IMG/VR virus record: IMGVR_UViG_3300042261_001312
Location: 62,001-126,000 of that record
Direction: 5' to 3' (one strand)
Length of the DNA: 64,000 nt
Source: a virus
Of the stretch, positions 13,432 to 23,902 are shown piece after piece (position 1 is the stretch's first letter; each line of letters opens with the position of its first letter). The notes below the pieces were generated by a model. The model had not been told where the DNA came from. It made no database searches and saw only the letters and a program-made list of their open reading frames with translations. Made by a program: the position numbers and the translations under genes.

Positions 13432-15483
13432 ATGAGCGTTGATAAAGACAATATTCAAGACAAGGACGATATATTTCCAGAACACGTTCCAATTGTCCCC
13501 TATGATTCGCAAAGAGATAAAGAAAAAGAACAACTTAGAAAATTAGCGGATGAAATAAGAAAAAAAACTGGAAGAGTTGAGCCTATTGTAATCACTAAAG
13601 ATGGAGTTGCAAAAAAGGCGAATGAATTAACATTATTAGAACAAGAATTCGAATATATTCATTGTGCAACAGACCCAATATATTTTATTGAAACATATTT
13701 AACAGTTTTCGACCAAACACAAGGAGTTGCTGGTCAAATAGTGCCATTCCGCTTATTTGATTTTCAAAAAGAACTTATAAAAACATATCAAGCCAATCGA
13801 TTTGTTGTTGCAAACAAATATCGTCAGGCAGGTATTTCTACAACGACATGTGCATATATTGCATGGTACATAATGTTCAATGTAAATAGACAGGTTGCAA
13901 TCATTGCAGACAAACTTGAAACTGCTCGTGATGAAATTATGAGTGACGTTGTTTTATTCATTGAAGGATGTCCCGCTTGGTTAAGACCTAAAACTGGTCG
14001 TGAAAGTGATGGTAATTTCAAAGACACTCAGAAATTAAAAATTTACGACAATAATTCAAGACTCGGTGCGTTTTCTGCAAAAGGTGGTCTTCGTGGTATG
14101 ACACCAACATTAATTTTCTGGGATGAGACTGCATGGACGGAAAAAGGAGATAAATTCTGGACTGCTGCAAAACCAACATTGGGTACTGGTGGTGGTGCAA
14201 TTATGGTTAGTACTCCATCAGGATTGGATGCAGTGTTTTACAAACACTTTGACGGTGCACGTAGAGGTGAAAATAGTTTCAAAGCAGTTGAATTATGGTG
14301 GTATAATGATCCTCGATATAATAAAGAATTGTCTTGGTTGAAAAATAAAGGCAAACAAAACGAAATTAGAATCGAAGACGAAAATTGGAGCAAAGAGCGA
14401 AGAATTCAATTAATGGATGATGGCTGGGAAGCAAGTTCACCTTGGTTTGAAGAACAAGTTCGTGATGCAAACGGTGATATGCGTAAAATTGCACAAGAAC
14501 TTTTGTGTTCATTCTTAGGTTCTGGAGATAACTTTATTGCTGAAGAATATCTAAAACGAATTCAGGAAGAAGAAGTTAGAACACCAATCCGCCAAGAATA
14601 TATCGATAATAATATGTGGATTTGGGAAGACCCGTTGGCTGGTGAAGACTACATTATGGCGATTGACGCATCATCAGGACACGGTGAAGATAATTCAACA
14701 ATCAATATGTTAAAAACAATTGAATTTGTCGAAGAAAAAGTTGTTAAAAAGGGCGATAAAGTTAAAAAAGTTAAAATCAAAAGACATAAAGTTGAGCAAG
14801 TTGCAGAATATTATGGAAAAGTAACACCGCAAATGCTTTCCGAAATAGCATACCAATATGGAAGACGATATAATAATGCGTATTGCGTTGTTGATATCAC
14901 AGGTGGATTGGGAATTCAAACCATTGAAAAGTTACTTGAGACAGGGTATGATAGTGTTCATTATGCAGAAGTTACGCACAAACCGTCGAGAGATAGACTT
15001 CAGGGATATGTCAAGAAAGGTCATAAAACAATGGGCGACGGTGCAACAATGGTTGTGGATTTAATACCCGGTTTCTTCATCGGTAACAACCGTGCATCAG
15101 TATTATTGGAATTACAAAGAGCAATTAACTTAGGAGATGTCATTGTGAGATCAGTTAGATTATTAAATGAATTAAAAACTTTTGTCACCGTTGCTGGAAA
15201 CCGTGTTGCTGACCATAAACGATCTTTCCACGATGATTCAATCATGGGATTATCAATTGGATTATTTGTATTGAATTTTGATATGGCAAGATTCAAACAA
15301 AGTAAAGGAATTTCGGAAAAATTGATTAATGCTCTTATCACAAATAACGATATAAAAGAAATGGAAAATAGTGGCATGACTAAAAACAAGCCAATGATGT
15401 CGCCAAGTAACGCATCAAGTTTAAATCCATATATTGCAAATGCATGGTTATTTAGTGGTTTAGATAAGAAAAACAGAATGTAG
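13432..15483 (+). CDS. Terminase large subunit (gp17-like)
   Basis: 683 aa ATP-driven DNA packaging motor and nuclease. ATPase domain: adenine-side PFRLFDFQKELI, a deviant Walker A NKYRQAGISTTT (about 127-138) and Walker B LIFWDETAW (about 226-234). Nuclease domain with RNase H fold: IMAIDASSGHG (Asp about 411), YCVVDITGG (Asp about 486) and RSFHDDSIMG near the C-terminus, giving the three acidic metal ligands. Length is in the range of T4 gp17. It docks on the portal encoded next. Single promoter at 13408; a second promoter pair separates it from the portal gene. Confidence 0.95.
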   Translation: MSVDKDNIQDKDDIFPEHVPIVPYDSQRDKEKEQLRKLADEIRKKTGRVEPIVITKDGVAKKANELTLLEQEFEYIHCATDPIYFIETYLTVFDQTQGVAGQIVPFRLFDFQKELIKTYQANRFVVANKYRQAGISTTTCAYIAWYIMFNVNRQVAIIADKLETARDEIMSDVVLFIEGCPAWLRPKTGRESDGNFKDTQKLKIYDNNSRLGAFSAKGGLRGMTPTLIFWDETAWTEKGDKFWTAAKPTLGTGGGAIMVSTPSGLDAVFYKHFDGARRGENSFKAVELWWYNDPRYNKELSWLKNKGKQNEIRIEDENWSKERRIQLMDDGWEASSPWFEEQVRDANGDMRKIAQELLCSFLGSGDNFIAEEYLKRIQEEEVRTPIRQEYIDNNMWIWEDPLAGEDYIMAIDASSGHGEDNSTINMLKTIEFVEEKVVKKGDKVKKVKIKRHKVEQVAEYYGKVTPQMLSEIAYQYGRRYNNAYCVVDITGGLGIQTIEKLLETGYDSVHYAEVTHKPSRDRLQGYVKKGHKTMGDGATMVVDLIPGFFIGNNRASVLLELQRAINLGDVIVRSVRLLNELKTFVTVAGNRVADHKRSFHDDSIMGLSIGLFVLNFDMARFKQSKGISEKLINALITNNDIKEMENSGMTKNKPMMSPSNASSLNPYIANAWLFSGLDKKNRM

Positions 15484-15523
15484 AATGTATTTATACTTAA
15501 AACGAACTTTTCGTGAAAATTAA

Positions 15524-15533
15524 AGTATTTATA
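15524..15533 (+). promoter_or_regulatory. Tandem late-type promoter motifs
   Basis: AGTATTTATA here, with a second copy TGTATTTATA at 15486-15495, 38 bases upstream. Both precede the portal gene start at 15557. Confidence 0.7.
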
Positions 15534-15556
15534 AAAAACTATAATAAATTATAAAA

Positions 15557-17557
15557 ATGGCTGAACAGGAAAAAAAAGGAACGATATATCAAGAATTAAA
15601 TAAAATGTTAAATCTTGATGGTTTTGGATTTCAAGACCAAACACCTATGCCTAATTCAACACAACCCGTTAAAGACACAAAGGTTATCATTAAAGGTAAT
15701 AGTCCTGAAGAAATACGTCAAAAAGGATTAGAATTAGAACAAAAAAGAGAACTCCAAAATAAATTTTTCAGGACTACTGATAGGGGTTTTCAAAAAGCAT
15801 TGCAGTATGAAGCAGCCAGATTACCAGCCTACATCGACTATGAAGGTATGGAATTTTATCCAATTATTTCGAGTGCATTGGATTTATTCATGGAAGAAGC
15901 AACCACAATTGGTATTGATGGTAAAATGCTTAACATATATTCATCTAAGGAAAGAATAAAATTATTATTGGAAGAATTTTTCTATGATATTGTTAACGTG
16001 AATGTTAATTTACCTTTCTGGGTGAGAAATACAGTAAAATATGGTGATAATTTTGTTTTAATGTATGGTGAAAGGAAAAAAGGAATTTCACACGTAAAAC
16101 AATTGGTTAACTATGAAATTGAAAGATTTGAAAGAATTCAAAACGGCAAACCAATTGTTAAGTTCAAAGAAAGAATGACAGGTGATGAATTCAATGTGTT
16201 TGAAATTGCACACTTCAGATTATTGGGTGATGACAAGTATCTTCCATATGGTTCGTCTGTTTTAAATAAGGTTCGTAGAGTTTTCAGACAGTTAGTTATG
16301 GCAGAAGATGCGATGTTAACATATCGTATTATTCGTGCTGGTGAAAAGAAAGTTTTCAAAATTGATGTTGGAAACATTGACGAAGAAGATATTGAAGAAT
16401 ACATCTACAAAGTTGCAACCAAATTTAAAAAGGTTGCACAAGTTGCTCCAAATGACGGACAAATCGACTATCGTTTTAACATATTAGGAAATGATGAGGA
16501 TTATTTCTTACCAATGAGAAATAGCAACTCACAAACAGGTATTGATACTTTGGAAGGTGCAAATAATCTAGATGCAATTGCCGATATTGAATATCTTAGA
16601 GATAATTTATTTGTTGGTCTTGGCATTCCGAAACCATTTCTAAGTTTCCAAGACGCAGCAGGTGCTGGAAAAAACATGGCACAATATGACATACGTTTTG
16701 CCAAGAAAGTAAATCGTATTCAACAAGCAATTATACAAGAACTCAATAAAATGGCGATGGTTCATTTGTATTTATTGGGTTATAGTGGCGAAGATTTAAA
16801 TAGTTTTCAATTAACACTTACAAACCCATCAATACAACAAGAATTATTGAAATCTGAATTAATGCGTGATAAAGCACAGACATATGCCGAATTAACACGT
16901 GGTGAAGCAGGTATTGCAGCAATGTCACATACCAATGCAAAACGTTTGATTTTCAATATGAGTGATAGAGAAATTGTTGAAGACTTGAAACAGCAGAAAA
17001 TGGAAAAAGTTGTACAACAAGAACTTGTTGATGCACCAGTTAAAATTAAAGCATCTGGTTTATTTGCGGATATTGATAAACGATTTGCATCACCAGAAGG
17101 AGGATTGCCTACAACTGGTGCAACTGAAGGCGGTGGTGGATTACCTCCAACGGGAGCACCTGAATTAGGCGGTGGTGAATTACCTCCAACGGGAGCACCT
17201 GAATTAGGAGGTGCAGCAGGTGGAGCACCTGAATTAGGAGGTGCACCTGAATTAGGTGGTGGATTACCACCAGTTGCTGAAGGTAGATTAAGCGTTGATG
17301 AATTTACCAAACATGTTGAAAATATGGTATTTGGATCAAGTAACGTACCCGAAAATAAAAAAGTAATCAAGAACAAGAAGATAATTAACGAAAATAATGA
17401 AATAAATGAAAAGTTGAATAAGAATGCTCAAGAGATGATTGCAGAGATCGATAAGTTATTATCTACAGGTAAAAGCATAAATAAGAACGTTGAAAAATTT
17501 AGTGAAGCACAAGATATTAATATTGAGGATATTGAGAACATTGATGTAAGCGAATAA
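15557..17557 (+). CDS. Portal protein (gp20-like)
   Basis: 666 aa ring protein at the head-tail vertex. It follows the terminase gene directly, as expected. Recognisable portal features are FYPIISSALDLFMEEA near residue 100, the FRLLGDDKYLPYGSSVLNKVRRVFRQL stretch split around residue 225, and NLFVGLGIPKPFLSFQDA near 355 with a long crown helix after it. The C-terminal 150 residues are unusual: Gly/Pro repeats of the type LPPTGAPELGGG, then a Lys/Asn/Glu-rich tail with INE triplets. The extra tail is probably inside the head and may be processed. Confidence 0.9.
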   Translation: MAEQEKKGTIYQELNKMLNLDGFGFQDQTPMPNSTQPVKDTKVIIKGNSPEEIRQKGLELEQKRELQNKFFRTTDRGFQKALQYEAARLPAYIDYEGMEFYPIISSALDLFMEEATTIGIDGKMLNIYSSKERIKLLLEEFFYDIVNVNVNLPFWVRNTVKYGDNFVLMYGERKKGISHVKQLVNYEIERFERIQNGKPIVKFKERMTGDEFNVFEIAHFRLLGDDKYLPYGSSVLNKVRRVFRQLVMAEDAMLTYRIIRAGEKKVFKIDVGNIDEEDIEEYIYKVATKFKKVAQVAPNDGQIDYRFNILGNDEDYFLPMRNSNSQTGIDTLEGANNLDAIADIEYLRDNLFVGLGIPKPFLSFQDAAGAGKNMAQYDIRFAKKVNRIQQAIIQELNKMAMVHLYLLGYSGEDLNSFQLTLTNPSIQQELLKSELMRDKAQTYAELTRGEAGIAAMSHTNAKRLIFNMSDREIVEDLKQQKMEKVVQQELVDAPVKIKASGLFADIDKRFASPEGGLPTTGATEGGGGLPPTGAPELGGGELPPTGAPELGGAAGGAPELGGAPELGGGLPPVAEGRLSVDEFTKHVENMVFGSSNVPENKKVIKNKKIINENNEINEKLNKNAQEMIAEIDKLLSTGKSINKNVEKFSEAQDINIEDIENIDVSE

Positions 17558-17609
17558 TTTAACTATTTTCCACATAAATAAAATATAGTAAACATTTACA
17601 ATTAATTAT

Positions 17610-17619
17610 AGTATTTATA
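17610..17619 (+). promoter_or_regulatory. Late-type promoter motif AGTATTTATA
   Basis: 19 bases before the ATG at 17639. Confidence 0.65.
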
Positions 17620-17638
17620 ATAAATCAAATCAAATCGT

Positions 17639-18418
17639 ATGAAAAATATCAATATAGGAATTGTTAATTTCATGATTTCAAATAAATTGAAAGATTCTTA
17701 TTTTAATAATAACTTGATTGAAGAATCAAAGAAAATGACTTCTGATTTTATCAATATAGTGAAAAATTCACCAATATTACAATTAGAATTTAAAGTGTTT
17801 GATAACATTGAAAATAAACACATTGAAAATGATGTAACAGCAACTCGCTATATTGATAATAATATTAAATTATTTGAAGTATACACATTGCAGGAAATTA
17901 ATAAAGAGCATGAAAAATTAAAATCATTTGTTAATGAAAATGCAATACCAAAAAATAATGATATGATATTGTTATACAATGCAATAGATAATTTGATTAA
18001 AGAATCTCTTAAAGATTATGATGACGTAGATGTTGATTGCATGCATGAATCATTTACAACTGTTTTGAATCACATAAAGCAACCAAAGAAAGAATTGGTT
18101 GAAAGTATTGAAGCAGCCGAAATTAATGAACATGTTATTGAAATTGCGGTTAATAAATTTAATGAAAAATATGAATCGTTAGACGAAAATGATAGGAATT
18201 TATTTCATAAACTTATTAGTTATGGTGATAATGAAAAAGAAGAATTATTAGAATATTATAAGGATGAAAATTTACTAATTTTAGAGAGAAAAAATAGCGA
18301 CAATGTTAGAGACAATATAACTAAGGCAATTCAGAAAATAAAAGAAATGAAGTATAATAAAAATAGTGTTAATGATGATATAATTAGTCTACACGAGTTA
18401 AAAAAAGAGTTACTGTAA
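17639..18418 (+). CDS. Putative prohead core protein, 259 aa
   Basis: Strongly helical, Lys/Glu/Asn-rich protein without Cys clusters or catalytic motifs. It lies where T4 carries its small prohead core genes (after the portal, before the protease), which is the only reason for the call. An INE triplet occurs near residue 160. Own late-type promoter; its stop codon is inside the loop of the downstream terminator. Alternative: a non-structural late protein. Confidence 0.4.
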   Translation: MKNINIGIVNFMISNKLKDSYFNNNLIEESKKMTSDFINIVKNSPILQLEFKVFDNIENKHIENDVTATRYIDNNIKLFEVYTLQEINKEHEKLKSFVNENAIPKNNDMILLYNAIDNLIKESLKDYDDVDVDCMHESFTTVLNHIKQPKKELVESIEAAEINEHVIEIAVNKFNEKYESLDENDRNLFHKLISYGDNEKEELLEYYKDENLLILERKNSDNVRDNITKAIQKIKEMKYNKNSVNDDIISLHELKKELL

Positions 18419-18431
18419 AGTAACTCTTTTT
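18402..18431. terminator. Bidirectional terminator between convergent genes
   Basis: AAAAAGAGTTAC (18402-18413) pairs perfectly with GTAACTCTTTTT (18420-18431). It serves the 259-aa gene on the plus strand and the transglycosylase gene on the minus strand. Confidence 0.85.
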
Positions 18432-18433
18432 GT

Positions 18434-19273
18434 TTATGTATGTCCTCTATTATTACTTTCCGCAATATCCGCTTCGAAATTATTGAATGTATTATTCATC
18501 CCCAAAAAATCATATCCAAAATAATATCCATATAATCTTGAATTTTCCCTGTTTCCAAGTATATTAAATATTTGATAAACATAGTCTATTCCCTCATTTT
18601 CATATCCGTCTCCCTTACTTGCTGCAGCAGCAATTGAATCACTATATGCTGGTCGGATGTAACCCGGTCCTCGATTATATCCGAAAAGTGCATTGCTTGT
18701 CAATGAATTTTTATTTGCAATCTGTTTCATGTACACATATTGCGCTTTGATCATTATTTCAGGATTATCAATAATGTTTTGGTGTAATATCGGTCTGTTT
18801 TGTCTACCAATTAACTCCGAAACTTTAAATGTGGCAAGACTTAACAGGTTTCCCGACAATCCTTTTGTTAATGCTGCTTTTTCTGCTGGTGTGAATTTAC
18901 TGCTATTTAATATAACATCAAATACAGTACCGCTAATAAACTGACTAATACCAGAAGCGGTACTTGTTTTAGCATAATTCCATATTACATATCCTGATTC
19001 TTGAAATGCCTGTGCTGCTAGAACATTAGCATCCATTTGATATTCCATCCCATATGTATCGTACCAATCAATCAGTGCTTCGGCTAATTGTTCATTATTC
19101 ATGATCAATATGCCTTTGTGCATTGCCTTTGCTTCCCATGTTTTACTTGGGGATGTTTCTGGACTACAATACGGCAAAACATATTTATTTTTACCTATTA
19201 TTTTTGATGTTCCAGTTCCACAGGCTTTTTTTATAAAATTTTTACCATCAACTGTTAATTTAACATATGCCAT
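18434..19273 (-). CDS. Lytic transglycosylase (SLT-like), tail-associated
   Basis: 279 aa. The goose-lysozyme/SLT pattern is clear: LAAQAFQESGYVIWNYA with catalytic Glu in Gln-Glu-Ser (about residue 93), then STASGISQF and ALFGYNRGPGYIRPAY. Such enzymes cleave the MurNAc-GlcNAc bond of peptidoglycan without water. Located 2 bases after the large hub-like gene, so it is likely the cell-wall-opening enzyme of the baseplate, replacing the lysozyme domain of T4 gp5. No signal peptide or membrane segment, which argues against a simple endolysin export route. Confidence 0.8.
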   Translation of the reverse strand: MAYVKLTVDGKNFIKKACGTGTSKIIGKNKYVLPYCSPETSPSKTWEAKAMHKGILIMNNEQLAEALIDWYDTYGMEYQMDANVLAAQAFQESGYVIWNYAKTSTASGISQFISGTVFDVILNSSKFTPAEKAALTKGLSGNLLSLATFKVSELIGRQNRPILHQNIIDNPEIMIKAQYVYMKQIANKNSLTSNALFGYNRGPGYIRPAYSDSIAAAASKGDGYENEGIDYVYQIFNILGNRENSRLYGYYFGYDFLGMNNTFNNFEADIAESNNRGHT

Positions 19274-19275
19274 AA

Positions 19276-22200
19276 TTACTGAATTTTAAAAGTATACATT
19301 GAATTATATTTGGCTTTGTCAGCGACATTATTTGTTCCAGTACCCAGAGTAACACTACCTGAAACACCAGTTCCAATTTGACCAGCAGATGATGAAGCAA
19401 TCGTTTGTGTTTCACTGGAATCTCCACCATCATATCCAATAATTGCAGATGGATTCAATACTCTTGGGACTGGATATTTAAGTATCTTAGTTCCAGAAAA
19501 TGAAGTCATCATTTTATTTGGCTCAATTGTATGTTCAACGGACAATATTAAATACGCACCATTAAAAATAGGTATGTTGTCTAATTGAAAATATTGTGTT
19601 GGTTGAATCATGGCATTTCCAAATCCATTTACTGTTGCCCTATATGCTCTATTTTCATAAACATTATACAAATTTTGTCCTTTTGGTATTGGTGCATTTA
19701 ATTTATTATCTCCCGCTAACTTTGAAAGAATTTTTAATGATTCATTGGTTTCTGGATATTCTTTACTGTCAATTTTTACATCAATAAACATTGATTGATT
19801 TTGCTGACCAAATTTAACTTTAAACGCTCTTACTTGTCTGTAAAAATTAAATCCAGTTCCTTCAACCTGATTATCATCGCTAGATACAGGATTTTCTGGT
19901 TTGGTATTAAAATCGGAAAGATCAGTATTACCAATGTCTTCAATGCCGTCATTTTTAAATCCTCCACCAACATCTGTTGGATAACTTGCAGTTCCACCAA
20001 CATACATACATATAAATGCGGGTGTTTGTGGTACAGTACCATCAACATCTATTTTGAAACAATCATTCCATGATTGTTCAGTATACGACATAAAATTTTG
20101 TATTGGAAAAAATATAAATCCATTTTGCGATAATAATGTTGATATAACACTAAATATAGAAACGGTTGTATCTTCCGATAATGTAATCAACGCTTCTGCA
20201 TTAAGTATAGTATCACCAATTGGGTTCATTGCTCTGTCAACGAATGCAAACAAATCAATTAATCTCTTATCTTTGGCAAATGGATATCCATGTGTAGACG
20301 TATAATTATTATTACATAGCCACTTATCATTAATATTTTTGAATGAATAATATGTTTGATTTATAACATCCTCATCACCAGTTAATTTCTTATTTTCGTC
20401 TTCAGTTTCTTTTTGTTGCTTTTCTTTATCTGCAATTGTTTGAACTAATTTACTGAAAAATAATTTGAAATATTTATCATTTATTGCCTTTTTACTTGCA
20501 TTTGTGTTGGTACTTTTTAATGATGTATATGTTGCTGGCGTTGTTGCACTGCTAAAACTATTCTGACTATAACAAAGAATGCTAACTTCTTTCAACAATG
20601 GTTGAATGATTAATGAAAAATATTTACCGCCTTGATTTTTTTTCGAATTGGGGTCTAATAAAGTCCTATATGCATCACTTTTTGTACTGCCCGTAGCAAT
20701 CATTGCTTTAGCATCATCATATAATTTTGAAATTTGCGGTAAAATATCTTTTCTATATGTTGTAACAAATGATCCATATTTTTCCATATAATGATATTTA
20801 TCCCTAGTTGATAAATAAGCATTAATATCATGAATATCTGCAAATGAATACAAACCAGCACTGTCTAAATACTTTCCAGAGCCAGTTAGATAAAAATCAG
20901 CAATTTGTGATACAAATTCATTATTAGCATTTGCTAATACACCAATATAAGGAGGAAGATAATTTGGAACAGCAATTGCTGCAGTATTTTGAAATACAAA
21001 TTTATTTAAATTTTTCGGTGAGTTGTTGAATGGACTTAAAGTATATCCAAAATTAGATGAAAATAGTAATACACTCAATTTAATATTAAATGCAGTACTT
21101 TCTTGATTAATTATTGAATCATCGGTGAATATTGCATCATCGTTATTATTTTTTGATAATTGTTCTACCCAAGTATCGATAATATTTGAAAAACTATCTA
21201 ATTTATTGGCATATGGAGATACTGGACCGCCGATGTCAGTAAAGGCAGCATTACCCTTATCAACCAACAGACTCATTGCATCTAGAGTTGCGGTATTTTT
21301 ACCCGAAACATTTACCTTATTTGGATCATTGTTCGGTCTTTTAACGGTATTCATATTAACCAAATATCTTGTTTGAAGATTAGTATCATTGTATTTGGTC
21401 TTTTTATCTGCTTCGACAACTTTATTGTTTTCAACAAAATCATCCTTCACATATAATACGTTTTGTTTGGTAAACACATATGATTGTTCAGGAGCAGTAT
21501 TTCCTAATATTCTACTAAACCAACTTCCACTTTTTTGAATGCCACTAACAAAAGTATCAATTGGTTTGGTACTGCCCGATGTTATAACCAATTCTTCAAT
21601 GGTATTGTTGTATACTGTTGAACCAACGTAATTTGGATTTTCCTTATCAACATAGATATTATTAATTTCAAGTTTACTATTATCTGGAAATGCATATGTG
21701 TCAGTAAATTCTTTATTGGCATCTAAATAATTGTAGAAATTATCAACTCTTCCATTAAATTGTGATGCAAATTCTTTTAATACAGATGCATAATTGGTTT
21801 GTGTTACTGAAGTCGCTAGATTTATTGCTTCAGAATTTGCATATAGTTCAACATAAGCATTATTCACATCACTGGTGCTACCATAAAAACTATTTGGAAT
21901 AAATCCTTGCGAAAGCATGTAAAATCTATCCAACACAATTTTAAAAACTTGTGTAATTCTAGCATCTGGACTAACATTAACTGATTGTTGCCCACCACCA
22001 GTACTTGTATCAATATCTGCATAGGGACTTTTAACATTGTTACCAACCAACTGAGAATCTACTGGAGAAATTGGAAACCATTTATTACTACCATCGTCAT
22101 TTTGCTCGGATTTCATGTTTGCAAGAGCATTTTGTTGCCTTTGGGTAGTAAATGATTGAATGAAATCATTAACCAATTTACTTTCAGGAAATGGTTCTGG

Positions 22201-23877
22201 TAACATTTTGTCAATTCTCTGCGGTGATACACGTTCTTCCCTAAGTCCACCAGTAACTGGCTTTTGGTCAATTAGCAATGGAAAGGAATATATTTTTTCA
22301 CTTGCCTTATTTCCAGAATCCCTTAATTGACTTCCCGCAATTATATTTTTATATTTTTCATGATGATCTTCTGCACGATCAGATGTTTCTTTCATTGTTT
22401 TGAAAAATATATCAACATCATCCAAAAGTATTTTAAATATGTTATAAATTGTTGGTCGCATACCCAACTGATTCAAAATCATACTATTAATTTTGGTATT
22501 AATTGTTGAACTCAGTGCAGTTTTACTTTTATCCAATTCAACTTTTTGTCTGTATAATTTCAAATAAAAATTCGTAACATCGATTGCAACATATTTTGTA
22601 GTTCCATCACTAATATATGTGCCATTTGTAATATTGTAATTATTATTAAATGTTATCGGCTGTAATATATCATCATCAGAAAATTTAATTGTTGTTGTTG
22701 CATCTTTAACTCTTTTTAAAAGCAATCCCCTATATGTTTTTAATGCATTATTCATATCAGTCGCATTGTTCAAAACTGCAGGTGGTCTATTTACACCTAT
22801 CATATATCCTATATATAATCTATTCACATAGTTTGACGGTAATGTATATGATGAAAGTTCCTTTACATATTTATCGTAATCTGATAATGTATTTAATTGA
22901 GTTATAATAGATTCCGCATTTACCTCTGTTGCGGGATTATTCAATACATTAGACATTATTTGATCACTAGTTCTTGTGAGATATTGATTTTCCGATTGTG
23001 AAATATCGTTAACAAAAATATACGCAGTTCCTTTTTCATTCAAATCATTTTTATAATTAGATAATATTCCAAGCAATTCGGCATTTTGTGTAATTTTTTT
23101 CAACGTATTATCATATTGAGTACTAATCTCGTCTGTTTTTATTTGATCACTAATTGCTGAATATAAATTTTTTAGTTTCAAAACTAAATCGTTTGTATTT
23201 TTTGGTGGTGTTTCAGTACTTGGCGTTGATGTGTTTCCGCTTAACATTAATGGAAAATTAATTGAATATCTGAACAATACATCACTTAGTGGTGCATATG
23301 TAAGCGCAACAAATTGTGCATCGATAATAAAATTACCATTTTCTGCTTTAAATTCAGTAGTATATTTTACTAAATGCAAATCATATTCCAATGTTTTTCC
23401 ATAATACCCCTTTATTTTTAAATTAAAAATTGGTGGTGGAAAATCAAACAATACTCTATATGGAGAATTTTCTTGATTAAAGAAAGTAACCCCCCTAATA
23501 TCAACAAATTGTATGTTTACTTGTGGAATGAATGATGAGTTGATTAATGTTTTTATACTGGTTATGCCGAATCCTTCATATTGTGTTTCGTTTCCAGTAC
23601 TACCATCATAATAATTTGTAGTAAATCTCAAATAATTTGGACTGTCAGCATTTTGATTTACACCTAAAAAATTAACAAGTAACGAATCTTCTAATCCAGT
23701 TTTTTTTGTTTCATAAGTATGACCTTCGGTAGATACTAATACAGTTCTACCTTTTCTTTTTGCTGTTAATTCCGCAAAAATATGCATGTCTTGATATTGC
23801 GGAATTGCATTTATCATATTATTATTAATGTTCACACTATTAGGGTCTTCAATATAAACTACGTTATTACTTGCCAT
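19276..23877 (-). CDS. Large baseplate hub-like protein, 1533 aa
   Basis: Starts MASNNVVYIEDPNSVNINN. The first 220 residues (e.g. VNIQFVDIRGVTFFNQ, IFNLKIKGYYGKTLEYDLHL) and the last 200 (NAMIQPTQYFQLDNIP then GAYLILSVEHTIEPNKMMT) resemble tail-hub domains of the gp27/phage late control type: paired beta domains ending in a line about sorting a preceding ligand or tube. Between them is a very long, mostly helical Asn/Lys-rich insert. Paired with the transglycosylase gene behind it, it is probably the baseplate centre. Much longer than T4 gp27 (391 aa). Late-type promoter at 23893. Confidence 0.5.
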   Translation of the reverse strand: MASNNVVYIEDPNSVNINNNMINAIPQYQDMHIFAELTAKRKGRTVLVSTEGHTYETKKTGLEDSLLVNFLGVNQNADSPNYLRFTTNYYDGSTGNETQYEGFGITSIKTLINSSFIPQVNIQFVDIRGVTFFNQENSPYRVLFDFPPPIFNLKIKGYYGKTLEYDLHLVKYTTEFKAENGNFIIDAQFVALTYAPLSDVLFRYSINFPLMLSGNTSTPSTETPPKNTNDLVLKLKNLYSAISDQIKTDEISTQYDNTLKKITQNAELLGILSNYKNDLNEKGTAYIFVNDISQSENQYLTRTSDQIMSNVLNNPATEVNAESIITQLNTLSDYDKYVKELSSYTLPSNYVNRLYIGYMIGVNRPPAVLNNATDMNNALKTYRGLLLKRVKDATTTIKFSDDDILQPITFNNNYNITNGTYISDGTTKYVAIDVTNFYLKLYRQKVELDKSKTALSSTINTKINSMILNQLGMRPTIYNIFKILLDDVDIFFKTMKETSDRAEDHHEKYKNIIAGSQLRDSGNKASEKIYSFPLLIDQKPVTGGLREERVSPQRIDKMLPEPFPESKLVNDFIQSFTTQRQQNALANMKSEQNDDGSNKWFPISPVDSQLVGNNVKSPYADIDTSTGGGQQSVNVSPDARITQVFKIVLDRFYMLSQGFIPNSFYGSTSDVNNAYVELYANSEAINLATSVTQTNYASVLKEFASQFNGRVDNFYNYLDANKEFTDTYAFPDNSKLEINNIYVDKENPNYVGSTVYNNTIEELVITSGSTKPIDTFVSGIQKSGSWFSRILGNTAPEQSYVFTKQNVLYVKDDFVENNKVVEADKKTKYNDTNLQTRYLVNMNTVKRPNNDPNKVNVSGKNTATLDAMSLLVDKGNAAFTDIGGPVSPYANKLDSFSNIIDTWVEQLSKNNNDDAIFTDDSIINQESTAFNIKLSVLLFSSNFGYTLSPFNNSPKNLNKFVFQNTAAIAVPNYLPPYIGVLANANNEFVSQIADFYLTGSGKYLDSAGLYSFADIHDINAYLSTRDKYHYMEKYGSFVTTYRKDILPQISKLYDDAKAMIATGSTKSDAYRTLLDPNSKKNQGGKYFSLIIQPLLKEVSILCYSQNSFSSATTPATYTSLKSTNTNASKKAINDKYFKLFFSKLVQTIADKEKQQKETEDENKKLTGDEDVINQTYYSFKNINDKWLCNNNYTSTHGYPFAKDKRLIDLFAFVDRAMNPIGDTILNAEALITLSEDTTVSIFSVISTLLSQNGFIFFPIQNFMSYTEQSWNDCFKIDVDGTVPQTPAFICMYVGGTASYPTDVGGGFKNDGIEDIGNTDLSDFNTKPENPVSSDDNQVEGTGFNFYRQVRAFKVKFGQQNQSMFIDVKIDSKEYPETNESLKILSKLAGDNKLNAPIPKGQNLYNVYENRAYRATVNGFGNAMIQPTQYFQLDNIPIFNGAYLILSVEHTIEPNKMMTSFSGTKILKYPVPRVLNPSAIIGYDGGDSSETQTIASSSAGQIGTGVSGSVTLGTGTNNVADKAKYNSMYTFKIQ

Positions 23878-23892
23878 TTTATTGATTTTTAC

Positions 23893-23902
23893 TATAAATA
23901 CA
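23893..23902 (-). promoter_or_regulatory. Late-type promoter motif TGTATTTATA
   Basis: Minus strand, 15 bases before the ATG at 23877. Confidence 0.65.
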
